A DNA stretch of 64,000 nucleotides from an uncultured Dehalococcoidia bacterium (GCA_958295765.1 CATQHB010000002.1:115717-179716); one strand, 5' to 3'; shown: positions 49,785-60,532, numbered from the stretch's first letter. The notes: a model not told the origin generated them from the sequence alone. Numbers and translations are program-made.

Positions 49785-50234
49785 CTAGTTGAAAACCAGT
49801 TCCTTGTTGCGGCGGCTCTTGTCGCCCATCAGGGCCAGGCCCACCGAGGGGTCTTCCTGGTTGTTGCAGAAAAACTCGACCCGATTGCCGTCCGGGTCCA
49901 TAAAGTAAACGCTGGAGGTCATCCCGTGGTCGGTGTTGTGGTCCATCGTTACGCCCTTGTCCTTTAGGTTCTCATAAACCTCTTTCAGGTCCTCCAGGTC
50001 GGCAACCTGGACGGCGAAGTGGTTCAGCCCCAACTGTCCGGCGGTAACCGGCAGGGCATCTTCGGGAGCCTTGAACAGGGCCAGGTCGTGGTGAATCTTG
50101 CCGCAGGTCAGAAAGGTGCCGAGGTCGGACTGCCGGGAAATCTCGAACCCCAGGATTTCGGTGTAGAACTTGGTGGACGCGGCCACGTCCTTTACATTGA
50201 GCACCAGGTGTCCAACGCGCATCGGTTTCGCCAT
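49785..50234 (-). CDS. VOC-fold (glyoxalase/extradiol dioxygenase-like) protein
   Basis: 149 residues. Metal ligands of the VOC fold are His9 (VGHLVLNV), a His in LGLNHFAVQV and Glu in DPDGNRVEFF. It resembles the 12633 protein in the HHDLALF and SVYFMDPDGNR segments, so the two are paralogues. AAGGAGGAAAGTT precedes ATG 50234. Substrate unknown; the C-terminal tail (GDKSRRNKELVFN) is basic. Confidence 0.86.
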   Translation of the reverse strand: MAKPMRVGHLVLNVKDVAASTKFYTEILGFEISRQSDLGTFLTCGKIHHDLALFKAPEDALPVTAGQLGLNHFAVQVADLEDLKEVYENLKDKGVTMDHNTDHGMTSSVYFMDPDGNRVEFFCNNQEDPSVGLALMGDKSRRNKELVFN

Positions 50235-50373
50235 AACTTTCCTCCTTAACGCGGGGCGGAAATGACCGAATTGATACAGGAATTGGGGATAGTATCGAAA
50301 GAACCTTCCTTCCCGCCCGATTGATTATAACTATACGCCGGTTTTCCAGGATTGCCAAGAGGAAAGGGGGAAA

Positions 50374-50460
50374 GTATTCTCAACGCTTGTTGGTATTATC
50401 ATCAACGTAGGGGCGGGTTTGTAACCCGTCCAGGTGGTTCGACAAGCTCACCATGAGCGG
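50374..50460. repeat. Left half of M203 plus SA unit
   Basis: GTATTCTCAACGCTTGTTGG, the inner arm GTAGGGGCGGGTTTGTAACC and then, instead of the core, an SA unit (GGTTCGACAAGCTCACCATG). The junction suggests recombination between repeat families. Confidence 0.7.
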
Positions 50461-50499
50461 ACGTTGTATCACCATGAGCGGATGTTGTTCTTGGAGCCG

Positions 50500-50528
50500 T
50501 TGACAGCGACCGGGGCGCGGCATACACT
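50500..50528 (+). promoter_or_regulatory. Sigma-70 promoter
   Basis: TTGACA (50500-50505), 17-bp spacer, TACACT (50523-50528), upstream of the small zinc-ribbon gene. Spacing is optimal and the -35 is consensus. Confidence 0.7.
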
Positions 50529-50620
50529 CAATTTTGCCGGGGCAGCGAAAAGCCGCCGGTTCTTATGCTCCGGTTATCCGGTATTCTCCAAGTTAAATGG
50601 TGAACGCAGGTAAGAGGGCT

Positions 50621-50860
50621 ATGCCGATTGATGAAGTATCCATAGTGCGGATGTGCGGGGCCTGTCGCTCCGAGATAGAGACCATCACCGTGAAGAAGGA
50701 CAATATGCGGCTCTTTACGGATGATGCGGTCTGGTGTGAGGGCTGCCAGTGCGACCAGCCGGAGGTTCGGGACATCGCCGGGCGCCACGCCTCAATCCAG
50801 GCCGAGCAGCAAAACTACCCGGAAAGCCCCACCTCCGGCCCGCCTCAACTGGTACGGTAG
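50621..50860 (+). CDS. Small zinc-ribbon protein
   Basis: 79 residues from ATG 50621 (87 if the in-frame ATG at 50597 is used). CGAC near the N-terminus and CEGCQC about 25 residues on give two Cys pairs for one zinc site. The rest is polar with a Gln/Pro-rich tail. A closely placed GTAAGAGGG favours the second ATG, and a good promoter lies about 95 bases upstream. It does not resemble the ribbon protein at 5368 beyond the Cys pairs. Function unknown. Confidence 0.6.
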   Translation: MPIDEVSIVRMCGACRSEIETITVKKDNMRLFTDDAVWCEGCQCDQPEVRDIAGRHASIQAEQQNYPESPTSGPPQLVR

Positions 50861-50884
50861 GGTTGGGGGCGGTTGCGGGGGGTA

Positions 50885-50990
50885 TCAAGTTAAGGATGTC
50901 ATAGGTACGGACAGGCGGCCCAACCCGCTCATCCTGAGCCTGTCGAACCACTTGTTCCTATCCTTCGACAAGCTCAGGATGAGCGGGTAT
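50885..50990. repeat. Two-copy repeat plus SA pair
   Basis: TCAAGTTAAGGATGTCATAG (second copy of the 15676 repeat) followed by an SA inverted pair ending near 50990. Confidence 0.65.
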
Positions 50991-51063
50991 CGTTATTGAT
51001 ATTAACTTTGCGCCGGCCCTGTAGGGCGACCCTTACGGTTCCCGCTAGTAAGGGCACTACCCC

Positions 51064-51621
51064 CTAGTTAAACCGGTTCATTGCCACTGTAATGTTCTCC
51101 TCCAGCAGGCAGTCCACCGCCTCGGCTACTCGCTGTACCACCTTGGCGATTTCCGGCGCCTCCTCTTCGGAAAAGCGGTTCAGTACGTGGGATACTTGCC
51201 CGCCACGCAAATCGGGGTGGCCGATGCCTACCCGGATGCGGGCAAAATCCGACGTCCGCAGTTCGTTGATGATGGAGCGGATGCCGTTGTGTCCGGCCGG
51301 GCTGCCCCCGGGCCGAATACGTATCCGGCCTACCGGCAAGTCCATCTCGTCATAGACCACCACCAAGTCGGCCGGCTTGGCGCCGAACCGGGTTAGCAGG
51401 TAGGAGACGCCCTCGCCGCTGTTGTTCATAAAAGTACGGGGTTTAGCCAGCACCACCTCTTGCCCCAGGTGATGGCCCCGGCCCAGCACCGCCTTGGCCC
51501 GCCGCTCCGACAGACTGATTCCCCACCGACGGGCCATCAGGTCAATGCAGCGGAAACCTACGTTATGCCGGGTGTGGCTGTAGCGGTTCCCCGGATTGCC
51601 TAGTCCAACGATTATTTGCAT
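51064..51621 (-). CDS. pth: Peptidyl-tRNA hydrolase
   Basis: 185 residues. Family motifs: GLGNPG (6-11), catalytic His19 in TRHNVGF, KPRTFMNNSGE, VVYDEMDLP and the GGSPAGHNGIRSI loop. It rescues tRNAs from prematurely released peptidyl-tRNA. ATG 51621 is the natural start because the conserved QIIVGLGNPG follows at once; a longer frame adds ten residues not found in the family. The ligA gene ends upstream on the same strand but separated by a repeat-containing gap. Confidence 0.95.
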   Translation of the reverse strand: MQIIVGLGNPGNRYSHTRHNVGFRCIDLMARRWGISLSERRAKAVLGRGHHLGQEVVLAKPRTFMNNSGEGVSYLLTRFGAKPADLVVVYDEMDLPVGRIRIRPGGSPAGHNGIRSIINELRTSDFARIRVGIGHPDLRGGQVSHVLNRFSEEEAPEIAKVVQRVAEAVDCLLEENITVAMNRFN

Positions 51622-51644
51622 AAACTGCCTGGTGAATTTGGTAT

Positions 51645-51770
51645 TGCCCACATTTGTTGGTACTCCTTGCTCTGACCGGTTCCGGCGCCGGAACCAGGGC
51701 GGGTTTCTAACCCGCCCCTACGTTGATAGCAACACCTACAAATGTTGAGCAAACGTTGATAATACCTTAA
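51645..51770. repeat. M203-type right half
   Basis: GTATTGCCCACATTTGTTGG start, one palindromic arm (GGGCGGGTTTCTAACCCGCC) and a right flank with ACAAATGTTGAGCAAACGTT then GATAATACC, resembling the M203 terminal repeat. Confidence 0.6.
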
Positions 51771-51786
51771 TTTACTTATAATCCGC

Positions 51787-53868
<2,082 letters not shown>

Positions 53869-53934
53869 CTACTTACCAGTGTATAGTATCTCTTTTCTCC
53901 CTGCCCTAGCCGGCGTCCGCGCAGGTATTTCCAA

Positions 53935-54135
53935 AATTTGTTAGTATTCAGTACCTATACCGGGGCTGTCGGATTGCAGGGGCGGGTTTGTAACCCGCCG
54001 GGCAATCGCAGCATAAACCCGTCCTTCCGGCTATAAATCCGTCGTTCCGGCGAAAGCCGGAATCCAGGAAATCCCCCGGAAAAGAGCGGGCCAGCTACCG
54101 ATGATTCTGGATTCCGGCTTTCGCCGGAACGACGG
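53935..54135. repeat. Half M203 arm and P97 palindrome
   Basis: A lone GGGGCGGGTTTGTAACCCGC arm preceded by a decayed TTGTTAGTATTCAGTACC end, followed by a P97 palindrome (54039-54135). Confidence 0.7.
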
Positions 54136-54188
54136 TGGCTTGGAATGACGGTTGCTTTGGTTGCCCTGAAATCCGGCACCGCCCTTTC

Positions 54189-54217
54189 TTGACCGGCAAT
54201 TGCCGGTCTATTAGACT
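54189..54217 (+). promoter_or_regulatory. Sigma-70 promoter with 18-bp palindromic operator
   Basis: TTGACC (54189-54194), 17-bp spacer, TAGACT (54212-54217). The perfect palindrome GACCGGCAATTGCCGGTC (54191-54208) overlaps the -35 and most of the spacer, an ideal place for a repressor of the acyl-CoA dehydrogenase gene that starts at 54252. Confidence 0.8.
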
Positions 54218-54251
54218 AACCCCGCCCCGGAATTGCGCTAAGGAGTTTCCC

Positions 54252-55418
54252 GTGACCACGCCAACGCCCGAAGAAGCCCGCAGCCAGATTGTCAACCTGG
54301 TCAAGGATTTTGTCCGCCGGGAGGTGGAGCCGGTGGCGGCTCAACTGGACCGGGATGATACCGTCCCCCTGGAACTGATTGACCAGATGAAGGAGTTGGG
54401 CCTGTTCGGCATTACGGTGCCCGAAGAGTACGGGGGCATGGGGCTGGACTATACCACCTTTGCCCTGGTTTTCGAGGAAATGAGCAAGGCGTTTATGAGC
54501 ATCACCGGGGCCATTGGCACCCACCACATTATGACCTACGTGCTGACTCACTACGGCACCGAGGAGCAAAAGCGCCACTTTCTGCCCGACCTGGCCGCCG
54601 GCCGCAAGCGGGGCGGCCTGGCCCTAACCGAGCCGGGCGGCGGCACCGACGTGGCTAACCTGCAAGTTACCGCCGATAAGGACGGCGAGGAGTACGTCAT
54701 CAACGGCAGCAAAATGTTCATCACCAATGGGCGTTACGGGGATACCTTTTGCCTGCTGGCCCGCACCGACCGGGCCGCCGAACCCAACTACCGGGGCATC
54801 AGCGCCTTTATCGTGGAAAAGGGCGGCGACGGTTTCAAGGTAGGCCGGGACCTGGAGAAGCTGGGCTACCGGGGCCTGGATACCTGCGAATTGATTTTTG
54901 AGGACTACCGCATCCCCGCCGATAACCTGGTGGGGCTGGAGGAGGGCCGGGGGTTCGGCCAGGTGATGAGCGGCCTGGAAACCGGGCGCATTAACGTGGC
55001 GGCCCGGGCCGTCGGCGTAGCGCAGGCGGCCTTTGAGGCGGCCATCCGCTACTCCCAGCAGCGGGAAACCTTTGGCGTTCCCATTTCCCAGCACCAGGCC
55101 ATTCAACTCAAGCTGGCCGATATGGCGACCAAAATCCAGGCGGCCCGGCTGCTGACCTATGACGCCGCCGCCAAAAAAGACTCCGGCCAGCGGGTTGACC
55201 TGGAGACGGGAATGGCAAAGCTGTTCGCCAGCGAAATCTGCGGCGAAGTAACGATGGATTCCATGCGGATTCACGGCGGCTACGGCTACATCAAGGAATC
55301 GCCGGTAGAGCGTTACTATCGGGACGCGCCCCTGATGATTATCGGCGAGGGAACCAACGAAATCCTCCGACTGGTAATCGCCCGCCAACTGCTACGCCGC
55401 CCGGAATACCAGGTTTAG
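54252..55418 (+). CDS. Acyl-CoA dehydrogenase
   Basis: 388 residues. Motifs: VPEEYGGMGLDYT, LALTEPGGGTDVANL, FITNGRYGDTF, the ETGRINVAARAVGVAQAAF helix and the C-terminal HGGYGYIKESPVERYYRDAPLMIIGEGTNEI, which contains the catalytic Glu (EGTNE) of short-chain or branched-chain enzymes. It oxidises acyl-CoA to 2-enoyl-CoA with electron-transferring flavoprotein. GTG 54252 follows TAAGGAGTTTCCC. It is controlled by a promoter with a palindromic operator. No ETF genes are in the window. Confidence 0.95.
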   Translation: MTTPTPEEARSQIVNLVKDFVRREVEPVAAQLDRDDTVPLELIDQMKELGLFGITVPEEYGGMGLDYTTFALVFEEMSKAFMSITGAIGTHHIMTYVLTHYGTEEQKRHFLPDLAAGRKRGGLALTEPGGGTDVANLQVTADKDGEEYVINGSKMFITNGRYGDTFCLLARTDRAAEPNYRGISAFIVEKGGDGFKVGRDLEKLGYRGLDTCELIFEDYRIPADNLVGLEEGRGFGQVMSGLETGRINVAARAVGVAQAAFEAAIRYSQQRETFGVPISQHQAIQLKLADMATKIQAARLLTYDAAAKKDSGQRVDLETGMAKLFASEICGEVTMDSMRIHGGYGYIKESPVERYYRDAPLMIIGEGTNEILRLVIARQLLRRPEYQV

Positions 55419-55441
55419 CAGGGTGGGGCCGGCGCATAAAC

Positions 55442-55764
55442 CCGTCGTTCCGGCGAAGGCCGGAATCCAGAATGTTCTGTAGCCGGCCCGCTCTTTTCCT
55501 GGGGATTTCCTGGATTCCGGCTTTCGCCGGAACGACGGTTGCTTGGGTTGCCCGGTTACCCCAAATGTCGCCCTGAACGGAGTGAAGGGTCTAAAATCCC
55601 TGCCTCAAGAAACATTCCGTTCATCGGGCATTTTAGATTCCTCGGCTACGCTCGGAATGACAGCGTAGGGGAGTGGTGGGTAAGTTTGGGCGCTCCCCAA
55701 AAACCGCTCATGGTGAGCCTGTCGAACTACCAACCCCGTCCTTCGACAAGCTCAGGATGAGCGG
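55442..55764. repeat. P97, D96 and SA repeats
   Basis: P97 (55442-55538), D96 (55567-55662) and an SA inverted pair (55704-55764) fill the 366-bp gap between the convergent dehydrogenase and cupin genes. Confidence 0.85.
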
Positions 55765-55784
55765 TACAAAAATCTCCCTATCCC

Positions 55785-56477
55785 CTAACTCCCCACCGGG
55801 TTGAACACCAGCCAGTTGGCTACCGGGCCGCTGCTCCGGCTCCACTCGTGGGCGGTGTAGGGCGGTATCAGGATGGCGTCTCCCTCGGACACGGTGTATT
55901 CCTGGCCGTCGCAGGTCAGGATGCAACTGCCCTCCAGGAAGTACGCCAGGTGTTCCCAGGCGTGGGTATGGTCGGGGCTGACCTCGCCGGCGGCCATGCC
56001 CCGGTGGGCCAGGGTGTAGTTGGCGGCGCCGTCGGCGGTGGTCAGCACCGGGCGGGCCGCGCCGGGGCTGGTGTCCAGGTCGGCCAGGTTCTTGATAACC
56101 GGCGGTTCCCCGGTGCCGGCGCCGCCGTTGTTGTTGGCCCCGCCGCTTTGGGCCGCCAGCAGGGGGTTAATCTCAATGCGCCGGATGTCTCCCGCGCCGC
56201 CGTTGTTCAAGGTATAGTGGTCCACGTTGCCCGGTATGAACATCGCGTCGCCGGCCTTGACCGGGTACTCCTTTCCGTCGCAGACCAGGGTTCCCGACCC
56301 CTGGATGATATAAACTTCGTGTTCCCAGGGGTGGATGTGGTGGCTGCTGGTCTCTCCGGGCAAAATGTGGGAGTAGCTGAGGGTGCAGGTAGGCGGGTTG
56401 TCATCCAGGGAGATTAACCGGGCCGCCGGGCCGCCGTCGGTGAAGTGATTCCGGTAGTTCTTGATTATCGGTTCCAC
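55785..56477 (-). CDS. Bicupin (two cupin_2 domains)
   Basis: 230 residues with two cupin_2 domains. Each shows the G(X)5HXH(X)3,4E motif: HHIHPWEHEVYII with LVCDGKEYPVKAGDAMFIPG in the first half, and HTHAWEHLAYFL with LTCDGQEYTVSEGDAILIPP in the second. The internal repeat is clear (WEH...CDG.EY.V..GDA..IP), so the gene arose by domain duplication. Metal-binding His and Glu are intact in both. GTG 56477 follows GGAGGTACAGC. The Uma2 genes lie just upstream. Substrate unknown; bicupins include oxalate decarboxylases and quercetinases. Confidence 0.88.
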   Translation of the reverse strand: MEPIIKNYRNHFTDGGPAARLISLDDNPPTCTLSYSHILPGETSSHHIHPWEHEVYIIQGSGTLVCDGKEYPVKAGDAMFIPGNVDHYTLNNGGAGDIRRIEINPLLAAQSGGANNNGGAGTGEPPVIKNLADLDTSPGAARPVLTTADGAANYTLAHRGMAAGEVSPDHTHAWEHLAYFLEGSCILTCDGQEYTVSEGDAILIPPYTAHEWSRSSGPVANWLVFNPVGS

Positions 56478-56542
56478 GCTGTACCTCCAAAAGCTGATGA
56501 GTGGGAGTTGTTGGGGATTGGCTGAAAGAGTTGCCGGTTGCG

Positions 56543-57205
56543 CTAGGCGTTCCCGGCTGGAGTGTCGCTCTCCTCCGGGCCGCCCGCCGTCGGCTGCGGT
56601 TGTTGCGGCTCTGCCACCGGTGGCGGTAGTAGGTCGGTAACATTCAGTTCCAAGTCGGGCCGGGATACCGGGCTGATTTTCTCTCCTCGGCGGAAAATGA
56701 CCGACTGCTGATAACCCTCCGGGCCGGGTTGGCGATAGACTTCAATGTAATCGGCCTCCAGATTCACCAGCCAGGTCTCAACGATGCCGGCGCCGGCGTA
56801 GAGGGGAACCTTGACGTTCCGGTCATAGTTCAGGCTGGTATCGGATACCTCAATGACCAGCAGGATGTCGGCCGGCGTGGGGTGAGCGGGGTAGTTGTCC
56901 TCACGGAACCGCAGGAGGGCAACGTCCGGCTGCGGTTGGAAGTGTTCGCCCAGGTGAACGGGGTTTTGGACGCTGATGATTACCGTACCGCCGGCAATGC
57001 TATAAAAGACCCGGGTGGCCTGCCGTACCTCCATTGCGTGGCGGTCGCCAATCGGTGGCATAACGACAATCTCCCCCTTGATAAGTTCCACCCGCTCTTC
57101 GGGCTGCAAAATGCCCACTTCGGCCATCCGATAATACTCGGCCACCGTGAACCGGCGGGTTGACCGGGTTGCTGCCGGCGCTGGCGCCTTCGCTTGAGTT
57201 GTCAT
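56543..57205 (-). CDS. Uma2-family (PD-(D/E)XK fold) protein, active-site intact
   Basis: 220 residues. The Uma2/DUF820 pattern is VAEYYRMAEVGIL...ERVELIKGEIVVM (about 21-49), Asp94 in QPDVALL, Glu119 in VIEVSDTS and a Lys at about 133 in VKVPLYAGAGIVETWLV. The acidic pair is the putative nuclease site. The C-terminal 25 residues are a disordered Pro/Gln tail. The paralogue at 57290 is nearly identical at both ends but differs in the middle (residues 54-110). ATG 57205 is supported by conservation of the N-terminus between the two. Confidence 0.85.
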   Translation of the reverse strand: MTTQAKAPAPAATRSTRRFTVAEYYRMAEVGILQPEERVELIKGEIVVMPPIGDRHAMEVRQATRVFYSIAGGTVIISVQNPVHLGEHFQPQPDVALLRFREDNYPAHPTPADILLVIEVSDTSLNYDRNVKVPLYAGAGIVETWLVNLEADYIEVYRQPGPEGYQQSVIFRRGEKISPVSRPDLELNVTDLLPPPVAEPQQPQPTAGGPEESDTPAGNA

Positions 57206-57289
57206 CACGATACCCTGCACTGAAATTATAGTAAGTCATAGCTGGATCATAAACCGCACGGCCCCTTTATACCGGGGTTGCGGACTGCG

Positions 57290-57961
57290 TTAGGCGTTCC
57301 CGGCTTGAGGGTTGCTCTCCTCCGGGCTGCCCGCTGCCGTCTGCTGCTGTTGTTGTTGTGGCTCTGCCACCGGCGGCGGCAGGAGTTCGGCAACATTCAG
57401 TTCCAGGTCGGGCCGGGCTGCCGGGCTGATTTTCTCTCCCCGGCGGAAAATGACCGACTGCTGATAACCCTCCGGGCCGGGTTGGCGATAGACCGCAATA
57501 TAGTCGGCCTCCAGGTTCACCAGCCAGGTCTCAACGATGCCGGCGCCGGCGTAGAGGGGAACCTTGACGTTCCGGTCATAGATCAGGCTGGTATCGGATA
57601 CCTTAATGACCAGCAGGATGTCGGCCGGCGTGGGGTTGGAATCGGCGTAGAAGTCATTCCGGCGCCGCAGTAGAACAACATCCGGTTCCGGCGTAAAACC
57701 CTCGCTCAAGGGCAGCGAACTTTGCGACCATAAAGTCAGCGTCCCCAAGGCCCGGGACAGGATAAATTCGATGATTATTGCCACGCAGCTACTATGCCGT
57801 CGGCCGGTTGGTGACATAACGATAATTTCCCCTTTAATCAACTCCACCTGCTCGTCGGGCCGCAAAATGCCCACCTCGGCCATCCGATAATACTCGGCCA
57901 CCGTGAACCGGCGGGTTGACCGGGTTGCCGCCGGCGCCGGCGCCTTTGCTTGAGTTGTCAT
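57290..57961 (-). CDS. Uma2-family protein with the catalytic Glu replaced by Lys
   Basis: 223 residues, paralogue of the 56543 protein. The PD Asp is kept at 94 but the following acidic residue is changed: VIKVSDTS (Lys120) in place of VIEVSDTS, a GAG to AAG change. If Uma2 proteins are nucleases this copy should be inactive. The first 50 and last ~100 residues are almost the same as in the paralogue while the segment between is unrelated in detail. ATG 57961 follows the same CAGTGCAGGGTA upstream sequence as the other copy. Length and frame are intact, so it is not called a pseudogene. Confidence 0.83.
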   Translation of the reverse strand: MTTQAKAPAPAATRSTRRFTVAEYYRMAEVGILRPDEQVELIKGEIIVMSPTGRRHSSCVAIIIEFILSRALGTLTLWSQSSLPLSEGFTPEPDVVLLRRRNDFYADSNPTPADILLVIKVSDTSLIYDRNVKVPLYAGAGIVETWLVNLEADYIAVYRQPGPEGYQQSVIFRRGEKISPAARPDLELNVAELLPPPVAEPQQQQQQTAAGSPEESNPQAGNA

Positions 57962-58093
57962 TACGCTACCCTGCACTGAAATATACGGGATGCTATAGCC
58001 TGAACCCTGGCTTGATAATAAACCGCACGGCCCCTTTATACAAGGATATTTTTTACCAGGGCAGTCGCACGCTAAACCCATTTCCTAAACAAC

Positions 58094-58190
58094 CCGTCGT
58101 TCCGGCGAAAGCCGGAATCCAGAACCCTAGGTGCCGGCTACTACTTTTCCGTAAGGATTTCCTGGATTCCGGCTTTCGCCGGAACGACGG
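58094..58190. repeat. P97 palindrome
   Basis: Complete 97-bp copy in the gap between the Uma2 gene and the ribF promoter. Confidence 0.9.
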
Positions 58191-58259
58191 TTGCTTGAGT
58201 TGTTGACGGTTGCCGGGGTTGCCCCGGTTAAGGCGCGATTGTCCAAGTCTCTTGCCCGG

Positions 58260-58288
58260 TTGACGCTCCTATGGGCCTATGCTACTAT
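58260..58288 (+). promoter_or_regulatory. Sigma-70 promoter of ribF-tyrS
   Basis: TTGACG (58260-58265), 17-bp spacer, TACTAT (58283-58288). It lies about 100 bases before ribF. No T-box elements are present in the leader, unlike many tyrS genes of Gram-positive bacteria. Confidence 0.7.
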
Positions 58289-58386
58289 CGCCATCAGAAA
58301 AGCCCAACCGGGCCAAACGTCCCTTTCCGCTCCCTGCCGGCCCCCAAGGAGTTGGGCAGAACGTCCCCTCAGGATACAGAGTCAGG

Positions 58387-59325
58387 ATGAACTTTCGCCA
58401 GCGGCTGAACCGCGCATCTCCCGACCGGGAAACCGTAATTACCATCGGCGTGTTTGATGGGGTTCACCGGGGCCATTCCCACTTGCTGCGCCGGTTAATC
58501 CAACTAGCCCGCCCCGACTGCCAGCCGGCGGTGCTTACCTTTTCCAACCATCCCATCACCGTGCTCCGGCCCGGTCGCCAGGTAGCCTTTATCACTACAC
58601 CGGAGCAGAAGGCCGACCTGCTGCACCAGCAGGGCATCGAACTGGTGGTGTCCCTGGAGTTCACTACGGAGTTGGCTCAATTGACCGCCCGGGAGTTCGT
58701 CACGCTGCTGGTGAAGGAACTGCGGATGAAGGGGCTGGTCATCGGGCCGGACTTTGCCCTGGGCCGGAACCGGGAAGGCAGCGCCGCGGTGCTGCAAGCC
58801 CTGGGCCGGGAAATGGGCTTCTGGGTGGAAATCCTGGAGCCGATGCTGCTGGACGGGGTGCTGGTCAAGAGCCGGGTCATCCGCCAGACCATCACCGACG
58901 GGGAGGTGGAAACCGCCGCCCGCCTGCTGGGTCGGGAGTATCCCCTGACCGGCCGGGTGGTGGCCGGCGACCGCCGGGGCCGGGAGTTGGGCTTTCCTAC
59001 CGCCAACCTGGACATCGCCCCGGTAATGGCCCAACCCGGCGACGGCATCTACGCGGCCTGGGCGGTGGTGGACGGAGTTCGCCGGCCGGCCGCTACCAGC
59101 ATCGGAGTGCGGCCCACCTTTGGCCTGACCCAACGGCTGCTGGAGGTTTATATCCTGGACTTTGAGGGAGACTTGTACGGGAAAGACCTGGAAGTTCAGT
59201 TCGTTGCCAAGCTGCGGGACCAGGAGACCTTTCCCAACCTGGAGGCGCTGGTGGAACAGATAAACCGGGACGTGGCGGACACGCGCCTGGCCCTTGCCGG
59301 CAGCGGAGGCGCTTATGTCCCTTAA
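58387..59325 (+). CDS. ribF: Bifunctional riboflavin kinase/FAD synthetase
   Basis: 312 residues. The FAD synthetase domain opens with TIGVFDGVHRGH (about 19-30) and contains FSNHP; the riboflavin kinase domain has GREYPLTGRVVAGDRRGRELGFPTANLD and TSIGVRPTFG (conserved PTxN motif). It makes FMN and FAD, supplying the many flavoenzymes encoded nearby. ATG 58387 is chosen by conservation. The tyrS start lies inside the last 11 bases, so the two are co-translated. Confidence 0.95.
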   Translation: MNFRQRLNRASPDRETVITIGVFDGVHRGHSHLLRRLIQLARPDCQPAVLTFSNHPITVLRPGRQVAFITTPEQKADLLHQQGIELVVSLEFTTELAQLTAREFVTLLVKELRMKGLVIGPDFALGRNREGSAAVLQALGREMGFWVEILEPMLLDGVLVKSRVIRQTITDGEVETAARLLGREYPLTGRVVAGDRRGRELGFPTANLDIAPVMAQPGDGIYAAWAVVDGVRRPAATSIGVRPTFGLTQRLLEVYILDFEGDLYGKDLEVQFVAKLRDQETFPNLEALVEQINRDVADTRLALAGSGGAYVP

Positions 59326-60532
59326 CCCGGCGGAACTGCAACGAATTACCGAGCGGGGCGTCAGCGAGATAATCGTTCGCGAAGAATTCATCGACCTGCT
59401 CCAGTCCGGGCGCTCCCTGCGGCTCAAGATGGGCTTTGACCCCAGCCGCCCGGATATTCACCTGGGCCACGTGGTAGGGCTGCGCAAGCTCCGGCAACTG
59501 CAAGACTTGGGCCACCAGGTTATCCTGATTGTCGGCGACTGGACGGCCCAAATCGGCGACCCCAGCGGTCGCTCGGCGACCCGTCCCATATTGACCCACG
59601 AAGAGGTCATAGCCAACGCCGAATCCTACCTGCTACAGTTCTTTAAGGTGGTGGATGAGACCCGCGCCCAAGTGGTGTGGCAGAGTGAATGGTTCGGCAA
59701 GTTTTCCCTGGCCGACATCATCGACTTGACCGGCCGCTTTACGGTAGCCCAGTTTCTTCAACGGGCCGACTATGCCCAACGTCTTGCCGAGCAGAGTCCT
59801 ATCGCCCTCACCGAACTGCTTTATCCTTTGCTCCAGGCTTACGATTCCGTGGCTATTGAGGCCGACGTGGAGTTTGGCGGCACCGACCAGCTATTCAACT
59901 TGGGAATTGGGCGCGAACTCCAGAGGTCAAAGGGCCAGCGCCCCCAGCAATGCTTTCTGATGCCCATTCTGGTCGGCACCGACGGCGTCCAGAAAATGAG
60001 CAAGAGCCTGGACAATTACGTGGGCGTAGCGGAACCCCCGGAGGAGATGTACGGCAAGATAATGTCCCTGCCCGACGCCCTGATTGTCCCCTACTTTGAC
60101 TACCTGACCGACGCCCCGGCGGAGGAACTGGCCGGGATGTCCCGGGACATTGCCGCCGAGACGGTCAACCCGATGAACCTGAAGAAACGGCTGGCCGCGG
60201 AAATTACCGCCGCATTTCACGACCAACCGGCCGCCGCCGCCGCTCAGGAACGGTTCGAGCGGGTGGTGCAGCAGCGGGCCTTGCCGGAGGATATGCCGGT
60301 GGTGTCCCTGGCGGCCCTGGCCGAGGCCGGCCCCCGCTGGAGCAACGCCCTGGTCGCCGCCGGGCTGATTTCCAGCGTCAGCGAAGGCAAGCGCCTCATC
60401 AATCAGGGAGCGGTGGAACTTTTCCCCCCGGCCGGCCCCTCCCGGCGTCTGACCGAGGACTCCCACTACCAACCGCCGGAACCGGGCACCGCCATCAAGG
60501 TAGGCCGCCGCCGGTTCGCCTCCTTCAATTAA
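59315..60532 (+). CDS. tyrS: Tyrosyl-tRNA synthetase
   Basis: 405 residues, class I fold. HLGHVVGL is the HIGH motif (in GFDPSRPDIHLGHVVGL, typical of the TyrRS subgroup with this spacing), KMSKS lies in GVQKMSKSLDNYV, and an S4-like C-terminal domain (about 345-405, with SNALVAAGLISSVSEGKRLINQGAV) binds tRNA. GGCAGCGGAGG precedes ATG 59315, which overlaps ribF. The stop codon is provided by the beginning of an H7 array. Confidence 0.96.
   Translation: MSLNPAELQRITERGVSEIIVREEFIDLLQSGRSLRLKMGFDPSRPDIHLGHVVGLRKLRQLQDLGHQVILIVGDWTAQIGDPSGRSATRPILTHEEVIANAESYLLQFFKVVDETRAQVVWQSEWFGKFSLADIIDLTGRFTVAQFLQRADYAQRLAEQSPIALTELLYPLLQAYDSVAIEADVEFGGTDQLFNLGIGRELQRSKGQRPQQCFLMPILVGTDGVQKMSKSLDNYVGVAEPPEEMYGKIMSLPDALIVPYFDYLTDAPAEELAGMSRDIAAETVNPMNLKKRLAAEITAAFHDQPAAAAAQERFERVVQQRALPEDMPVVSLAALAEAGPRWSNALVAAGLISSVSEGKRLINQGAVELFPPAGPSRRLTEDSHYQPPEPGTAIKVGRRRFASFN

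Noticed and set aside
58291-58386. T-box or other riboswitch before ribF-tyrS
   Set aside because: The leader is short (~100 bases) and has no TGGNACC core, no terminator and no RFN-element motif.
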